Shown here one piece after another: positions 23,335 through 29,812 of a DNA stretch of 32,089 nucleotides. The stretch spans positions 1-32,089 of IMG/VR virus record IMGVR_UViG_3300025132_000163; one strand, given 5' to 3'. Both the position numbers and the translations under genes were made by a program. This stretch comes from a virus. Every line of letters begins with the position of its first letter. The stretch's first letter is position 1. The notes under the pieces were generated by a model that was not told where the DNA came from, ran no database searches, and was given only the letters and a program-made list of their open reading frames with translations.

Positions 23335-24543
23335 ATGGAAGAAAATGTAAAAAATCAGCTTGACCAATTAGGAAACATCATTGATGAAAAGATTGAGAAA
23401 GCTACTGGACAAGCACTAGAAAGTGCTTCTGGTAAGGCAGATTCAGCTCTTAAAGGAGAGATTGATAACCTTACTAAAAAATTTAACGAAAGATTTGATT
23501 CGTTTGAAGTTGAAAACAAAAAAATGTTTGAAAAAAAGAATGAATCTAAAAATTTCAAAACTAATTTGACTAAAGCACTTAACGAAGGTGCTATTGACAA
23601 TCTAGTAAAGGGCAATACAAATGCTGCTGCATTTGAGATTAATGCATATCTGCAAAAAAATGATATGACCATGAATGCCGATTTCAGCGGTGAAGTCGTA
23701 CCAGCTGATAGAGTACCAGGATTTAAATTCGACCCTAACAGACCACAGAACATGAGACAAATCATTCCTAATGGTTCGACTGGTTCTGATGTTGTTAGAT
23801 TCGTAAAAGAATCAGGATATTCTAATGGTGCTGCTGCTAAAGCTGAGGGTGCAACTCTTGGTCAAACAGATTTTGATATGACAGCTAGTTCTGTAAATGT
23901 TGAGAAGATTGGAACATACCTTAGAATTTCTGAGGAAATGTTGGCTGATACTGCTCAACTTACAAGCTACATCTCAAACAGAGTACCAGCTAAACTTTTA
24001 GAAGTTGAAGATGACCAAATCTTAGGTGGTAATGGCTCTTCACCAAATCTAAATGGTTTATACAATTCAGGTACTAACTTTGACACATCATCTAATGGTG
24101 CATTTTATCAATCAGTTGATAATGCAAATGAGTTTGATGTACTTGTTGCTGCAATCAATCAGTTAGCATTGTCTAACTACAAGCCAAACTATATTCTTTT
24201 AAATCCAACTGACTTTCATAAAATCCTATTATTAAAGGATAGCCAGTCAAGATATTTAAAAGACCAAGTTTATGCTGGATTACAACCATCATTTATGGGT
24301 GTGCCTGTAATAATTAACAATGAAGTTAATTCAGGTTCATTTTTATGTGGTGACTTTAATTCTTGTCAATTATGGATTAGAGAAAACTTATCTGTATCAT
24401 TCCATAGAGAAGATGGAACGAACATCAGAGATGGTTTCGTAACTGTAAGATGTCAAGAGAGAGTAGCACTTGCTACTTACTTACCATTAGGTATAATTGA
24501 TGGTACATTTAGCACAGCTAAAACAGCACTAGAGACACCGTAG
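23335..24543 (+). CDS. Major capsid protein, HK97 fold
   Basis: 402 residues. Residues ~1-110 are a charged coiled coil (NQLDQLGNIIDEKIEKATG ... FNERFDSFEVENKKMFEKK), the delta-domain scaffold expected to be removed by the protease. The HK97 core follows: GEVVPADRVPGF, RFVKESGYSNGAAAKAEGATLGQ, VEKIGTYLRISEEMLADTAQL, and the P-loop/A-domain segments YKPNYILLNPTDFHKILLLKDSQSRYL and FMGVPVIINNEV. Gly and other codon usage here is less biased than neighbours (more CTT, TTC), as expected of a highly expressed gene. Followed by a terminator. Confidence 0.95.
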   Translation: MEENVKNQLDQLGNIIDEKIEKATGQALESASGKADSALKGEIDNLTKKFNERFDSFEVENKKMFEKKNESKNFKTNLTKALNEGAIDNLVKGNTNAAAFEINAYLQKNDMTMNADFSGEVVPADRVPGFKFDPNRPQNMRQIIPNGSTGSDVVRFVKESGYSNGAAAKAEGATLGQTDFDMTASSVNVEKIGTYLRISEEMLADTAQLTSYISNRVPAKLLEVEDDQILGGNGSSPNLNGLYNSGTNFDTSSNGAFYQSVDNANEFDVLVAAINQLALSNYKPNYILLNPTDFHKILLLKDSQSRYLKDQVYAGLQPSFMGVPVIINNEVNSGSFLCGDFNSCQLWIRENLSVSFHREDGTNIRDGFVTVRCQERVALATYLPLGIIDGTFSTAKTALETP

Positions 24544-24572
24544 TAATACGATTTTTATTGCTTATTAATAAT

Positions 24573-24600
24573 AAAGGGGAATTAATTTTCCCCTTTTTTT
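24573..24600 (+). terminator. Rho-independent terminator after major capsid gene
   Basis: AGGGGAA (24575-24581), loop TTAATT, TTCCCCT (24588-24594), then a T run to 24600; the stem can extend by A-T pairs. Confidence 0.9.
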
Positions 24601-24635
24601 ATATCTGTAAACTAAAAAAATATTGAGCATTACAA

Positions 24636-24674
24636 AAAATATTTTTTATTTTAAAAATAATTTTCATACATTAG
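24636..24674 (+). promoter_or_regulatory. Promoter of the tiny-gene cassette
   Basis: AAAATATTT (24636-24644) lies 31 bases (start to start) before TACATTAG (24667-24674), a variant -7 box. The whole ~40-base block aligns with the promoter at 9623-9662. The first ATG is at 24695. Confidence 0.45.
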
Positions 24675-24694
24675 CCAAACTAAATAACATTATT

Positions 24695-24799
24695 ATGAAA
24701 AAACTACTAGAGAGAATTATTTTGAGTGATGCATTTGTAAGGATATTTGTCTATGCCTGTGCATTGCTCTTTTGTATAATATTTAGTATTGAATTTTAA
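24695..24799 (+). CDS. Tiny membrane protein, hypothetical
   Basis: 34 residues (MKKLLERIILSDAF then VRIFVYACALLFCIIFSIEF). A basic N-terminus and one membrane helix are visible. It is the first of five tiny overlapping genes between the major capsid gene and the connector genes. Length makes it easy to dismiss, but promoter, tight packing and membrane helix support it. Confidence 0.5.
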   Translation: MKKLLERIILSDAFVRIFVYACALLFCIIFSIEF

Positions 24800-24801
24800 T
24801 T

Positions 24802-25005
24802 ATGGATTGGATATTAACAAAAAACATGGATTTATTATTTGATAATACTTACACAGTTGAATACTGGTATTTATACAATGGTGATGACTATGATTATTTT
24901 CACGAAACAGTCAAAGCTGCAAACTCAAATGAGGCAATAGAAAAGGTAAAAAAAATAGCACCAAGGGGTGCAAAGAAATTTAGCATTTATAAATATGGCA
25001 AGTAA
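24802..25005 (+). CDS. Small acidic/aromatic protein, hypothetical
   Basis: 67 residues (MDWILTKNMDLLFDNTYTVEYWYLYNGDDYDYFHE ...). A possible shorter start is Met9. The second half, VKAANSNEAIEKVKKIAPRGAKKFSIYKYG, looks like a helix-strand module as in small proteins that add Asn/Glu-rich charged surfaces. Two bases separate it from the preceding gene; the next gene overlaps it by 11 bases. Function unknown; small size and acidic patch would fit a host-factor or defence inhibitor, which is speculation. Confidence 0.55.
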   Translation: MDWILTKNMDLLFDNTYTVEYWYLYNGDDYDYFHETVKAANSNEAIEKVKKIAPRGAKKFSIYKYGK

Positions 25006-25108
25006 AGACACATTATTGCACACAATAAAAGTAAATAGAAGATTAAGGAAACTTAAAGAAAGTTTAGCTAAAAGTAAAAAACAAAAAACAATAGCAAATG
25101 AAAAATAG
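24995..25108 (+). CDS. Tiny basic protein, hypothetical
   Basis: 37 residues, very basic (MASKDTLLHTIKVNRRLRKLKESLAKSKKQ...), predicted helical. It starts at ATGGCA within the end of the previous gene and overlaps the next by 11 bases. Could bind nucleic acid; not shown. Confidence 0.45.
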   Translation: MASKDTLLHTIKVNRRLRKLKESLAKSKKQKTIANEK

Positions 25109-25241
25109 AAAATTATCTTATTATTTAGGTGGCATTTTATTATTATTGTGTTTAAGGTCAATGCTAATTATAGATGACTTATTAACAGCTCTAGTGTTTG
25201 TAATACTAGGCACATCAGTATTATTTTATGGCACTAGGTAA
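25098..25241 (+). CDS. Tiny two-helix membrane protein, hypothetical
   Basis: 47 residues with two hydrophobic segments (YYLGGILLLLCL and LLTALVFVILGTSVLFY) joined by a short RSMLIIDD turn. The hairpin topology resembles small holins or membrane-active accessory proteins, but the lysis genes lie elsewhere. It overlaps both neighbours. Confidence 0.5.
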   Translation: MKNRKLSYYLGGILLLLCLRSMLIIDDLLTALVFVILGTSVLFYGTR

Positions 25242-25386
25242 AAACGACATTGTGGATGATTGTGAGCTATTTGTAAATAGCATCATAGGAGAGGAATGGC
25301 ACAAATTTCCAGCTGTAAAAAAAATGGTTATATTAAAAAAATATGCAGAAATACAAGAGATTGTAAAAAAGAACTATTTTCAATAA
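25228..25386 (+). CDS. Small protein, hypothetical, last of tiny-gene cassette
   Basis: 52 residues (MALGKNDIVDDCELFVNSIIGEEWHKFPAVKKMVILKKYAEIQEIVKKNYFQ), helical and mixed-charge. ATG lies within the previous gene's last codons. The terminator at 25418 closes the cassette. Confidence 0.5.
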   Translation: MALGKNDIVDDCELFVNSIIGEEWHKFPAVKKMVILKKYAEIQEIVKKNYFQ

Positions 25387-25417
25387 TAGTGTTATTTGGT
25401 TAATTAGTTGTTAGGAG

Positions 25418-25446
25418 AGGGGTTGTTAATTCAACCCCTTTTTTTT
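25418..25446 (+). terminator. Rho-independent terminator closing tiny-gene cassette
   Basis: AGGGGTTG (25418-25425), loop TTAATT, CAACCCCT (25432-25439), then eight T: a perfect eight-pair stem. Confidence 0.92.
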
Positions 25447-25459
25447 ATTTTTATTAACT

Positions 25460-25834
25460 ATGAATGGTAATCAGAAAGGGTGCTTCGCTGAATACCATTT
25501 CGCAACAACAGCTATTAAACAGGGATTTAATGTGTCTATGCCATTATTAGATTCAAGCATGTATGATTGCATTTTAGAAAAAAATGGTAAGCTCTTTAAG
25601 TTCCAGGTAAAATATCTAGGTGCGAATAGGTATAAGCATGGAAGGTCCATACAAATAGTTTTAAAAAGAACAGGCACACCTACATATGATTCTAAATATG
25701 TAGATTACTTTGCATTATGGAGTGAGGAATATGATGGTTTTTTTATTATAAAAAATGATGGGCAAAAATCTTTAAGATTATCATTATATAATAAGTATAA
25801 AGAAAATTTTAATAACTTTGCATGTATTTCATAA
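25460..25834 (+). CDS. PD-(D/E)XK endonuclease (PDDEXK_5-like), isolated
   Basis: 124 residues. The pattern NQKGCFAEYHFATTAIKQGFNVSMPLLDSSMYDCILE ... LFKFQVKY has Glu11, Asp36 and the Q49-V-K51 form of the E-x-K motif that is usual in the PDDEXK_5 / resolvase-like group. The gene lies alone between two terminators inside the head module, as free-standing homing endonucleases and late-acquired genes often do. A junction resolvase is the other possibility. No promoter box is evident in the 13-base gap after the upstream terminator, so transcription may depend on read-through. Confidence 0.65.
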   Translation: MNGNQKGCFAEYHFATTAIKQGFNVSMPLLDSSMYDCILEKNGKLFKFQVKYLGANRYKHGRSIQIVLKRTGTPTYDSKYVDYFALWSEEYDGFFIIKNDGQKSLRLSLYNKYKENFNNFACIS

Positions 25835-25841
25835 ATGTTGT

Positions 25842-25881
25842 AAAGTGTCGCTAAGGTAAAATGTAGTGGCACTTTTTTTTT
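25842..25881 (+). terminator. Rho-independent terminator after isolated nuclease
   Basis: AAAGTGTCGCTA (25842-25853) pairs with TAGTGGCACTTT (25864-25875), 12 pairs with two G-T, followed by a T run to 25881 that merges into the next promoter box. Confidence 0.88.
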
Positions 25882-25888
25882 ATCTTTA
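25881..25888 (+). promoter_or_regulatory. Promoter-like box before connector operon
   Basis: TATCTTTA followed by CATAAAATTT, 25 bases before the ATG at 25906, directly behind the terminator. Confidence 0.5.
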
Positions 25889-25905
25889 CATAAAATTTAA
25901 AAATT

Positions 25906-26139
25906 ATGGGAGTAGTAAAAATCAAACTAAAAAAAGATTTAGACAACAATGGTCAGATTATTAAAGCTGGTGAAGTTGTAGAAATTTTATCAATTCATTT
26001 AGACAAATATGTTGATGGTGGATTAGGTGAGCCAGTTTCAAAAGAATCTAAACCAAAAGTTAAAAAAGAAGCAAAAGTTGTAAAAGAAACAAAAGAACTT
26101 AAAATGGATTCTAAAGAAACTAAAAATGAGGCAAAATAA
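25906..26139 (+). CDS. Small head-associated protein with Lys/Glu tail, hypothetical
   Basis: 77 residues. The N-terminal ~45 residues (VKIKLKKDLDNNGQIIKAGEVVEILSIHLDKYVDGGLGEPV) look like a compact beta domain found in short proteins near phage capsid genes; the rest is a disordered Lys/Glu/Thr repeat (KEAKVVKETKELKMDSKETKNEAK). It overlaps the connector gene by 14 bases. A head decoration or completion role is possible. Confidence 0.5.
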   Translation: MGVVKIKLKKDLDNNGQIIKAGEVVEILSIHLDKYVDGGLGEPVSKESKPKVKKEAKVVKETKELKMDSKETKNEAK

Positions 26140-26635
26140 AATTAATTCAACAACTGGGTCTGAAATTGTTACAGCATCAGAGTTTAAAACTTATGCTAGA
26201 ATAAATTATACTGATGATGATACAATGATTGCTAAGATGTTAGTTCAAGCCAGAATATGGTGCGAGAACTATATATCTAGGGACATTGTAGCTAAAAACA
26301 GAACTTATTATTTAGATGAAACTCAAGGTGTTTTTGATTTACCATTTGGTCCTGTTGCTAGTATTTCATCAGTCACAATTGATGGGGTTGCAAATACAGA
26401 TTATACAACTCCAGGATTAGACAATGAAACTGTTGATATTGATGGTGCTGGTGATAAGGTTAAGGTCACTTACATTACAGCTGGGTTAGATGATAATTTA
26501 TTGCAACAGGCAGTATTACAATTAGCAGCAACCTATTATGATAACAGACATGATTATGTTGTCGGCAAAGCAGTTAGCGAAGTACCATCATCTGTCAAAG
26601 ATGTTTTAAATTCTTATAAAAATATGTTTATATGA
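26126..26635 (+). CDS. Head-tail connector protein (HK97 gp6 / phiE125 gp8-like)
   Basis: 169 residues. VTASEFKTYARINYTDDDTMIAKMLVQARIWCENYISRDI is the signature N-terminal helical bundle of the gp6-like connector, followed by FDLPFGPVASISSVTIDGV and a C-terminal helix. By family it forms the ring below the portal. The first ~15 residues before VTASEF may be a non-native extension; ATG 26126 is the only ATG nearby. It overlaps the next gene by four bases (ATGA). Confidence 0.85.
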   Translation: MRQNKINSTTGSEIVTASEFKTYARINYTDDDTMIAKMLVQARIWCENYISRDIVAKNRTYYLDETQGVFDLPFGPVASISSVTIDGVANTDYTTPGLDNETVDIDGAGDKVKVTYITAGLDDNLLQQAVLQLAATYYDNRHDYVVGKAVSEVPSSVKDVLNSYKNMFI

Positions 26636-26964
26636 ATCCAGGAATGATGCGAAATAAAATTGTTTTTTTCACACCATCAAAATCAGCTGATGGTTATGGT
26701 GGTTTTACAAGTAGTGGCAATTCAACATCTGCAACATTTTTTGCTCATGCTGTTGAAAAGAGTGGTAGTATTGAAACCAAAGATGGTAAACAAAATTATT
26801 ACAGAGAAATTGAAATAACTTTTCGCAGAGATGCATTTGGTACTGGTAGTGCTATTGGTAAAAAATTTACTGTTGATGGTGCTGGTTTTTATAGAGTTAA
26901 TAATTATTTTAACATTTTACACAATGATGAGTACACTACTATTGTAGGTACATTAGAACCATAA
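26632..26964 (+). CDS. Head closure / head-tail joining protein
   Basis: 110 residues of the SPP1 gp16 / HK97 gp7-like family: MMRNKIVFFTPSKSADGYGGF at the start, then a beta barrel with WATVE-like centre (ATFFAHAVEKSGS) and RVNNYFNILHNDEYTTIVG at the end. It stops DNA leakage after packaging and provides the tail docking surface. Stop and next ATG overlap by one base (TAATGG). Confidence 0.8.
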   Translation: MNPGMMRNKIVFFTPSKSADGYGGFTSSGNSTSATFFAHAVEKSGSIETKDGKQNYYREIEITFRRDAFGTGSAIGKKFTVDGAGFYRVNNYFNILHNDEYTTIVGTLEP

Positions 26965-27323
26965 TGGCACAGTTTTCAGCACATATAAGGAATGCAGATG
27001 TAAAGAATTTCAATCGTATAACATCTAATCTAAAAAAATATAGTGACAATGATTTTTATAATGTTCTACAAAATGGTGCATCTAAAATAGTTTTAAAAGC
27101 CAAAACAAGAGTGCCTGTAAAAACTGGTGACCTTAGAAGGTCCATTGGTGTTGATGGTGACAAAAGAAATATAATTATAAAAGCTGACATGAATTATGCT
27201 GGTTATGTAGAATTTGGCACACAAAGACAAAAGGCAAAACCATATTTTTTTAATTCAATAAGGCAAGGAATAAGAATAATAAAAAGACAAGCATCAGAAA
27301 AACTTAGAAAAATATTAAGATGA
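26964..27323 (+). CDS. HK97 gp10-like neck / tail completion protein
   Basis: 119 residues with the family core KAKTRVPVKTGDLRRSI ... YAGYVEFGTQRQKAKPYFFNSI. Members act at the head-tail interface. It lies in the standard order connector, closure, gp10, terminator. Overlaps the next gene by four bases. Confidence 0.85.
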   Translation: MAQFSAHIRNADVKNFNRITSNLKKYSDNDFYNVLQNGASKIVLKAKTRVPVKTGDLRRSIGVDGDKRNIIIKADMNYAGYVEFGTQRQKAKPYFFNSIRQGIRIIKRQASEKLRKILR

Positions 27324-27760
27324 GAGAGGCAATGCACCACATACGAGCAAAGATTTATACAGCACTCAATGGCAATGTAACATTAGATAGTGCTAATGTG
27401 CCTATTTATAATAGAGTGCCAATGGATGCATCCTATCCATATATTTGGATTTATTCTTTAAGCACAGATGAAGTTGACCAAAATGCTGAAAAATTTAATA
27501 TGGAATGTGTTACAAGGATTGAATGTGTTACAAGATTTGATTCAGATGTCGGTGGTGATTTGGATGCCAACCTGTTAGTAAATTCTGTTGTATCTTTGCT
27601 GAGAACTAGGAGTGCTGGATATTTTGATTTGAGTGCTAATAATTTTTCAGTTTATACATCAACAGTCGAAAGTATAAACTACATTCAAGAAGATGAAAGT
27701 GACCACACCTATTTTAGAGGCATTATAGAATTATCTAATAGAGTTGAACAAACAAGTTAA
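27320..27760 (+). CDS. Tail terminator-like protein (DUF3168 type)
   Basis: 146 residues. MREAMHHIRAKIYTALNGN, PIYNRVPMDASYPYIWIYS and DANLLVNSVVSLL are the pattern of DUF3168 tail-completion proteins, which cap the tail tube. Residues ~62-73 read ECVTRI-ECVTRF, encoded by an 18-bp tandem duplication (27503-27538, 16 of 18 bases identical) within a strand that should face the ring interior or a loop. Its stop overlaps the next ATG (TAATG), leading directly into the lysis genes. Confidence 0.75.
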   Translation: MREAMHHIRAKIYTALNGNVTLDSANVPIYNRVPMDASYPYIWIYSLSTDEVDQNAEKFNMECVTRIECVTRFDSDVGGDLDANLLVNSVVSLLRTRSAGYFDLSANNFSVYTSTVESINYIQEDESDHTYFRGIIELSNRVEQTS

Positions 27761-27921
27761 TGGTACAAATGAATGACATAAAATTATATTTAATGAACTC
27801 AGCAGCATTTGCTATTTCAATGGCTGACTGGATTGTGGATTTATTAAGAATAACACTACTGGTTGTTACAATAGTATATACAGTTTTAAAAATAAAAAAA
27901 ATCAATGGCAAAAAAAATTAG
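27760..27921 (+). CDS. Small membrane protein, holin-like candidate
   Basis: 53 residues (start ATG 27760 by TAATG coupling, or Met4). Residues ~27-46 (VDLLRITLLVVTIVYTVLKI) form a membrane helix followed by a basic tail (KKINGKKN). It overlaps the next gene by 17 bases. First gene of the lysis block; could be a holin, antiholin or spanin component. Confidence 0.55.
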   Translation: MVQMNDIKLYLMNSAAFAISMADWIVDLLRITLLVVTIVYTVLKIKKINGKKN

Positions 27922-28213
27922 TGAGGAAACCGAAGTAAAACTGGATTTGAAAACCATAGGTATTATCATAGCTGGTACAGTATCACTTGCAAGTATGTGG
28001 TTTACATTACAAGGTGATATACAAGATTTAAATAATAAGATTGATAATTTTAGTGGTGATGAGTTTGTAGAAAAAATGGAGTTTAAATTAAAAGATGAAT
28101 TGATTAGGGCAAATGTTATTCAAATAGAAAAATCAACTGAGGTTTTAAAAGAAGATATTGAGGAAAATAAAGAATCAATAAAAAAATTAGAAGATAAAGT
28201 TTATAGAAGATGA
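27905..28213 (+). CDS. Membrane-anchored coiled-coil protein of lysis block
   Basis: 102 residues: a membrane helix at ~17-36 (TIGIIIAGTVSLASMWFTL) followed by a long coiled coil (DIQDLNNKIDNF ... KEDIEENKESIKKLEDKV). The layout resembles inner-membrane spanins or the hemolysin XhlA-type lysis accessory proteins. It overlaps the next gene by four bases. Family not certain. Confidence 0.6.
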   Translation: MAKKISEETEVKLDLKTIGIIIAGTVSLASMWFTLQGDIQDLNNKIDNFSGDEFVEKMEFKLKDELIRANVIQIEKSTEVLKEDIEENKESIKKLEDKVYRR

Positions 28214-28563
28214 AACATTTAATTTTTATAATATTTATTTTGTTTGTTTCAGCAATTACAAATGCTCAAGACCTGACCTTATTGCATATAAATTCTGAAT
28301 GGAACTCTGACAATGATTATAAACATCTGAGACAGATTCAAGGTGTTAAAATATTAAAAGTAAAATTAGAGGACCAGTCACCAGCACTTAAAAGTCAAAT
28401 CAAATCAGTACCTACAATTATTTTATACGATAGTAAAACACAAAGACCGAAAGGTCAATGGGCAGCTGATTTATCATTCAAGTTAGAAGTTAACCCAAGT
28501 GAAATCCAAGAATGGATTAATAGGGCAAAAATGCAAGTGTCAAGAAGGTCAAGCACAAATTAA
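28210..28563 (+). CDS. Secreted thioredoxin-fold protein lacking the CxxC site
   Basis: 117 residues. A signal peptide (MKHLIFIIFILFVSAITNA, likely cut after Ala19) is followed by a thioredoxin-like core: beta strand LTLLHINSEW, strand VKILKVKLE, helix PALKSQI, then SVPTIILYD with the cis-Pro at 68, and a final helix (PSEIQEWINRAK). At the place of the W-C-x-x-C active site it reads W31-N-S-D-N, so both cysteines are replaced and no redox activity is expected. It lies directly before the endolysin, so it probably acts in the periplasm or envelope. Role unknown. Confidence 0.65.
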   Translation: MKHLIFIIFILFVSAITNAQDLTLLHINSEWNSDNDYKHLRQIQGVKILKVKLEDQSPALKSQIKSVPTIILYDSKTQRPKGQWAADLSFKLEVNPSEIQEWINRAKMQVSRRSSTN

Positions 28564-28569
28564 TAAATT

Positions 28570-29046
28570 ATGATTAGTAAACATATTTCTGAAAAAGAAG
28601 CAACCAAATCGGTTACTGCTTTAAGATTAGGAATTGACAATACTCCTAATGGTGATGCAATAGCTAATATGAAACAATTAGCAGAGAAAGTATTTGAACC
28701 ACTAAGAGAATGGGTCGGTGGTCCAATAAAAATCAACAGCATGTACAGGTCACCAGCTCTTAATGAAGCTATTGGTGGTTCATCAAAATCACAACATTGT
28801 TGTAAAGGTGGTGCAGCTGCAATAGATATTGATGACATTTATGGTTATAAAACTAACAAAGAGATGTTTGAATGGATTAAAGATAATTTAGATTTTGACC
28901 AAATGATTTGGGAATTTGGTGATGCAACTGAGAATCCAGATTGGGTGCATGTTAGTTATGTTAGTGAAGATAAAAATCGTAACAGAATTTTAAAAGCTGT
29001 TAGAGATGATGGTAAAACAAAGTATATTGATATAACTAATGCCTAA
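28570..29046 (+). CDS. Endolysin, peptidase M15 family
   Basis: 158 residues. M15_3-type zinc peptidase: GPIKINSMYRSPALNEAIGGSSKSQH with His76, Asp86 in AAAIDID, Glu115 in IWEFGD and His127 in WVHVSYV. These are the expected zinc and catalytic residues. Spacing His76 to Asp86 is ten residues, three more than the common HxxGxAxD form, with a Cys-Cys-Lys insertion. No signal peptide, so it needs a holin for export. It should cut peptide crosslinks of peptidoglycan. TAATG overlap with the next gene. Confidence 0.88.
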   Translation: MISKHISEKEATKSVTALRLGIDNTPNGDAIANMKQLAEKVFEPLREWVGGPIKINSMYRSPALNEAIGGSSKSQHCCKGGAAAIDIDDIYGYKTNKEMFEWIKDNLDFDQMIWEFGDATENPDWVHVSYVSEDKNRNRILKAVRDDGKTKYIDITNA

Positions 29047-29183
29047 TGGATTTTGGATTTGCTTTAATACCGAATGGCATATTATTAGGAATAGAATATT
29101 ATCCTTTTGAGGGTGATGAAGAATATAGTGAATTAAATATTTATTTACTAATTTTGATAATACATATAAGAGTTTATATATGA
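29046..29183 (+). CDS. Small membrane protein, hypothetical
   Basis: 45 residues (MDFGFALIPNGILLGIEYYPFEGDEEYSEL then NIYLLILIIHIRVYI). TAATG coupling to the endolysin and ATGA overlap with the holin candidate support translation. A hydrophobic C-terminal helix and an acidic middle are visible. Function unknown; similar short genes sit in this place in related phages, probably as lysis accessory proteins. Confidence 0.55.
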   Translation: MDFGFALIPNGILLGIEYYPFEGDEEYSELNIYLLILIIHIRVYI

Positions 29184-29641
29184 GCAAACCTAAAAAAAGT
29201 TTCAAGGATTCAACAGTTGGTAAATTATTATTTGGTGCTGCAAGTATTGTGTCGCCACAATTAGGTGCTGTATTAAATGGTGTTGTTTCACCTAAAGATG
29301 CAATTGCTGAAATAACAAAAGCAAAAATACCAAATGAAGATAAAATAAAATTACAACAATTAATTTTTGAGCAACAAAATAAAGAGATGGAAGAAATCTC
29401 TAATAGATGGTTAGCTGATGCAAATAGTGACTCCTGGCTTTCTAAAAATGTCAGACCATTGGTTTTAGTTTGGTGTATTGTTGTTTTTAGTTTTGCTGGA
29501 TTATTAGACAGCATTGACAATGTGCCATTTCACATAAATGAAGTTTGGAATGATACTTTTGAAAAGGTTATGATGGCTGTTGTGTTAGCATACTTTGGTG
29601 GTAGAACAACCGAAAAAGCAACAAGCATGTTTAAAAAATAA
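29180..29641 (+). CDS. Holin candidate, GTA_holin_3TM-like
   Basis: 153 residues. The second half has the family pattern EEISNRWLADANSDSWLSKNVRPLVLVWCIVVFSFAGLLDSI, then KVMMAVVLAYFGGRTTEKATSMF, with membrane helices at ~97-116 and ~130-145. An N-terminal amphipathic segment (KLLFGAASIVSPQLGAVLNGVV) may be a third. It should form the pore releasing the M15 endolysin. TAATGG overlap with the next gene. Confidence 0.75.
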   Translation: MSKPKKSFKDSTVGKLLFGAASIVSPQLGAVLNGVVSPKDAIAEITKAKIPNEDKIKLQQLIFEQQNKEMEEISNRWLADANSDSWLSKNVRPLVLVWCIVVFSFAGLLDSIDNVPFHINEVWNDTFEKVMMAVVLAYFGGRTTEKATSMFKK

Positions 29642-29772
29642 TGGCAAAAAGAGCTGGGTATATTCACTATATAAAACCAAAAAAAAAGCGACCTGGTGTT
29701 CATTCTAAAAATGCAAGTAAAGGTCAAAATGGTTACAAAAAAAAGTATGTTGGTCAAGGCAAAAAGCACTAA
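29641..29772 (+). CDS. Tiny basic phage protein with K-K-R-P-G-V-H motif
   Basis: 43 residues, about one third Lys/Arg (MAKRAGYIHYIKPKKKRPGVHSKNASKGQNGYKKKYVGQGKKH, split here as start, RPGVH core and YVGQG end). Comparable short proteins with an RPG-H-K-K/S core and a C-terminal Y-x-G-Q-G are frequent in marine and Bacteroidota phages. Function unknown. It is the last gene before the 224-base gap. Confidence 0.6.
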   Translation: MAKRAGYIHYIKPKKKRPGVHSKNASKGQNGYKKKYVGQGKKH

Positions 29773-29812
29773 TTATTGATTTTAGATAATTAAAAAATTC
29801 TTTAAAATTTAA

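Noticed and set aside
28990-29520. 176-residue minus-strand ORF over the lysis genes, and other long minus-strand ORFs (for example 5653-6261, 23355-23765, 30956-31354)
   Set aside because: They lie antisense to well-supported genes; low-complexity sequence reflects the A/T-rich sense codons, and no start signals or motifs are present.
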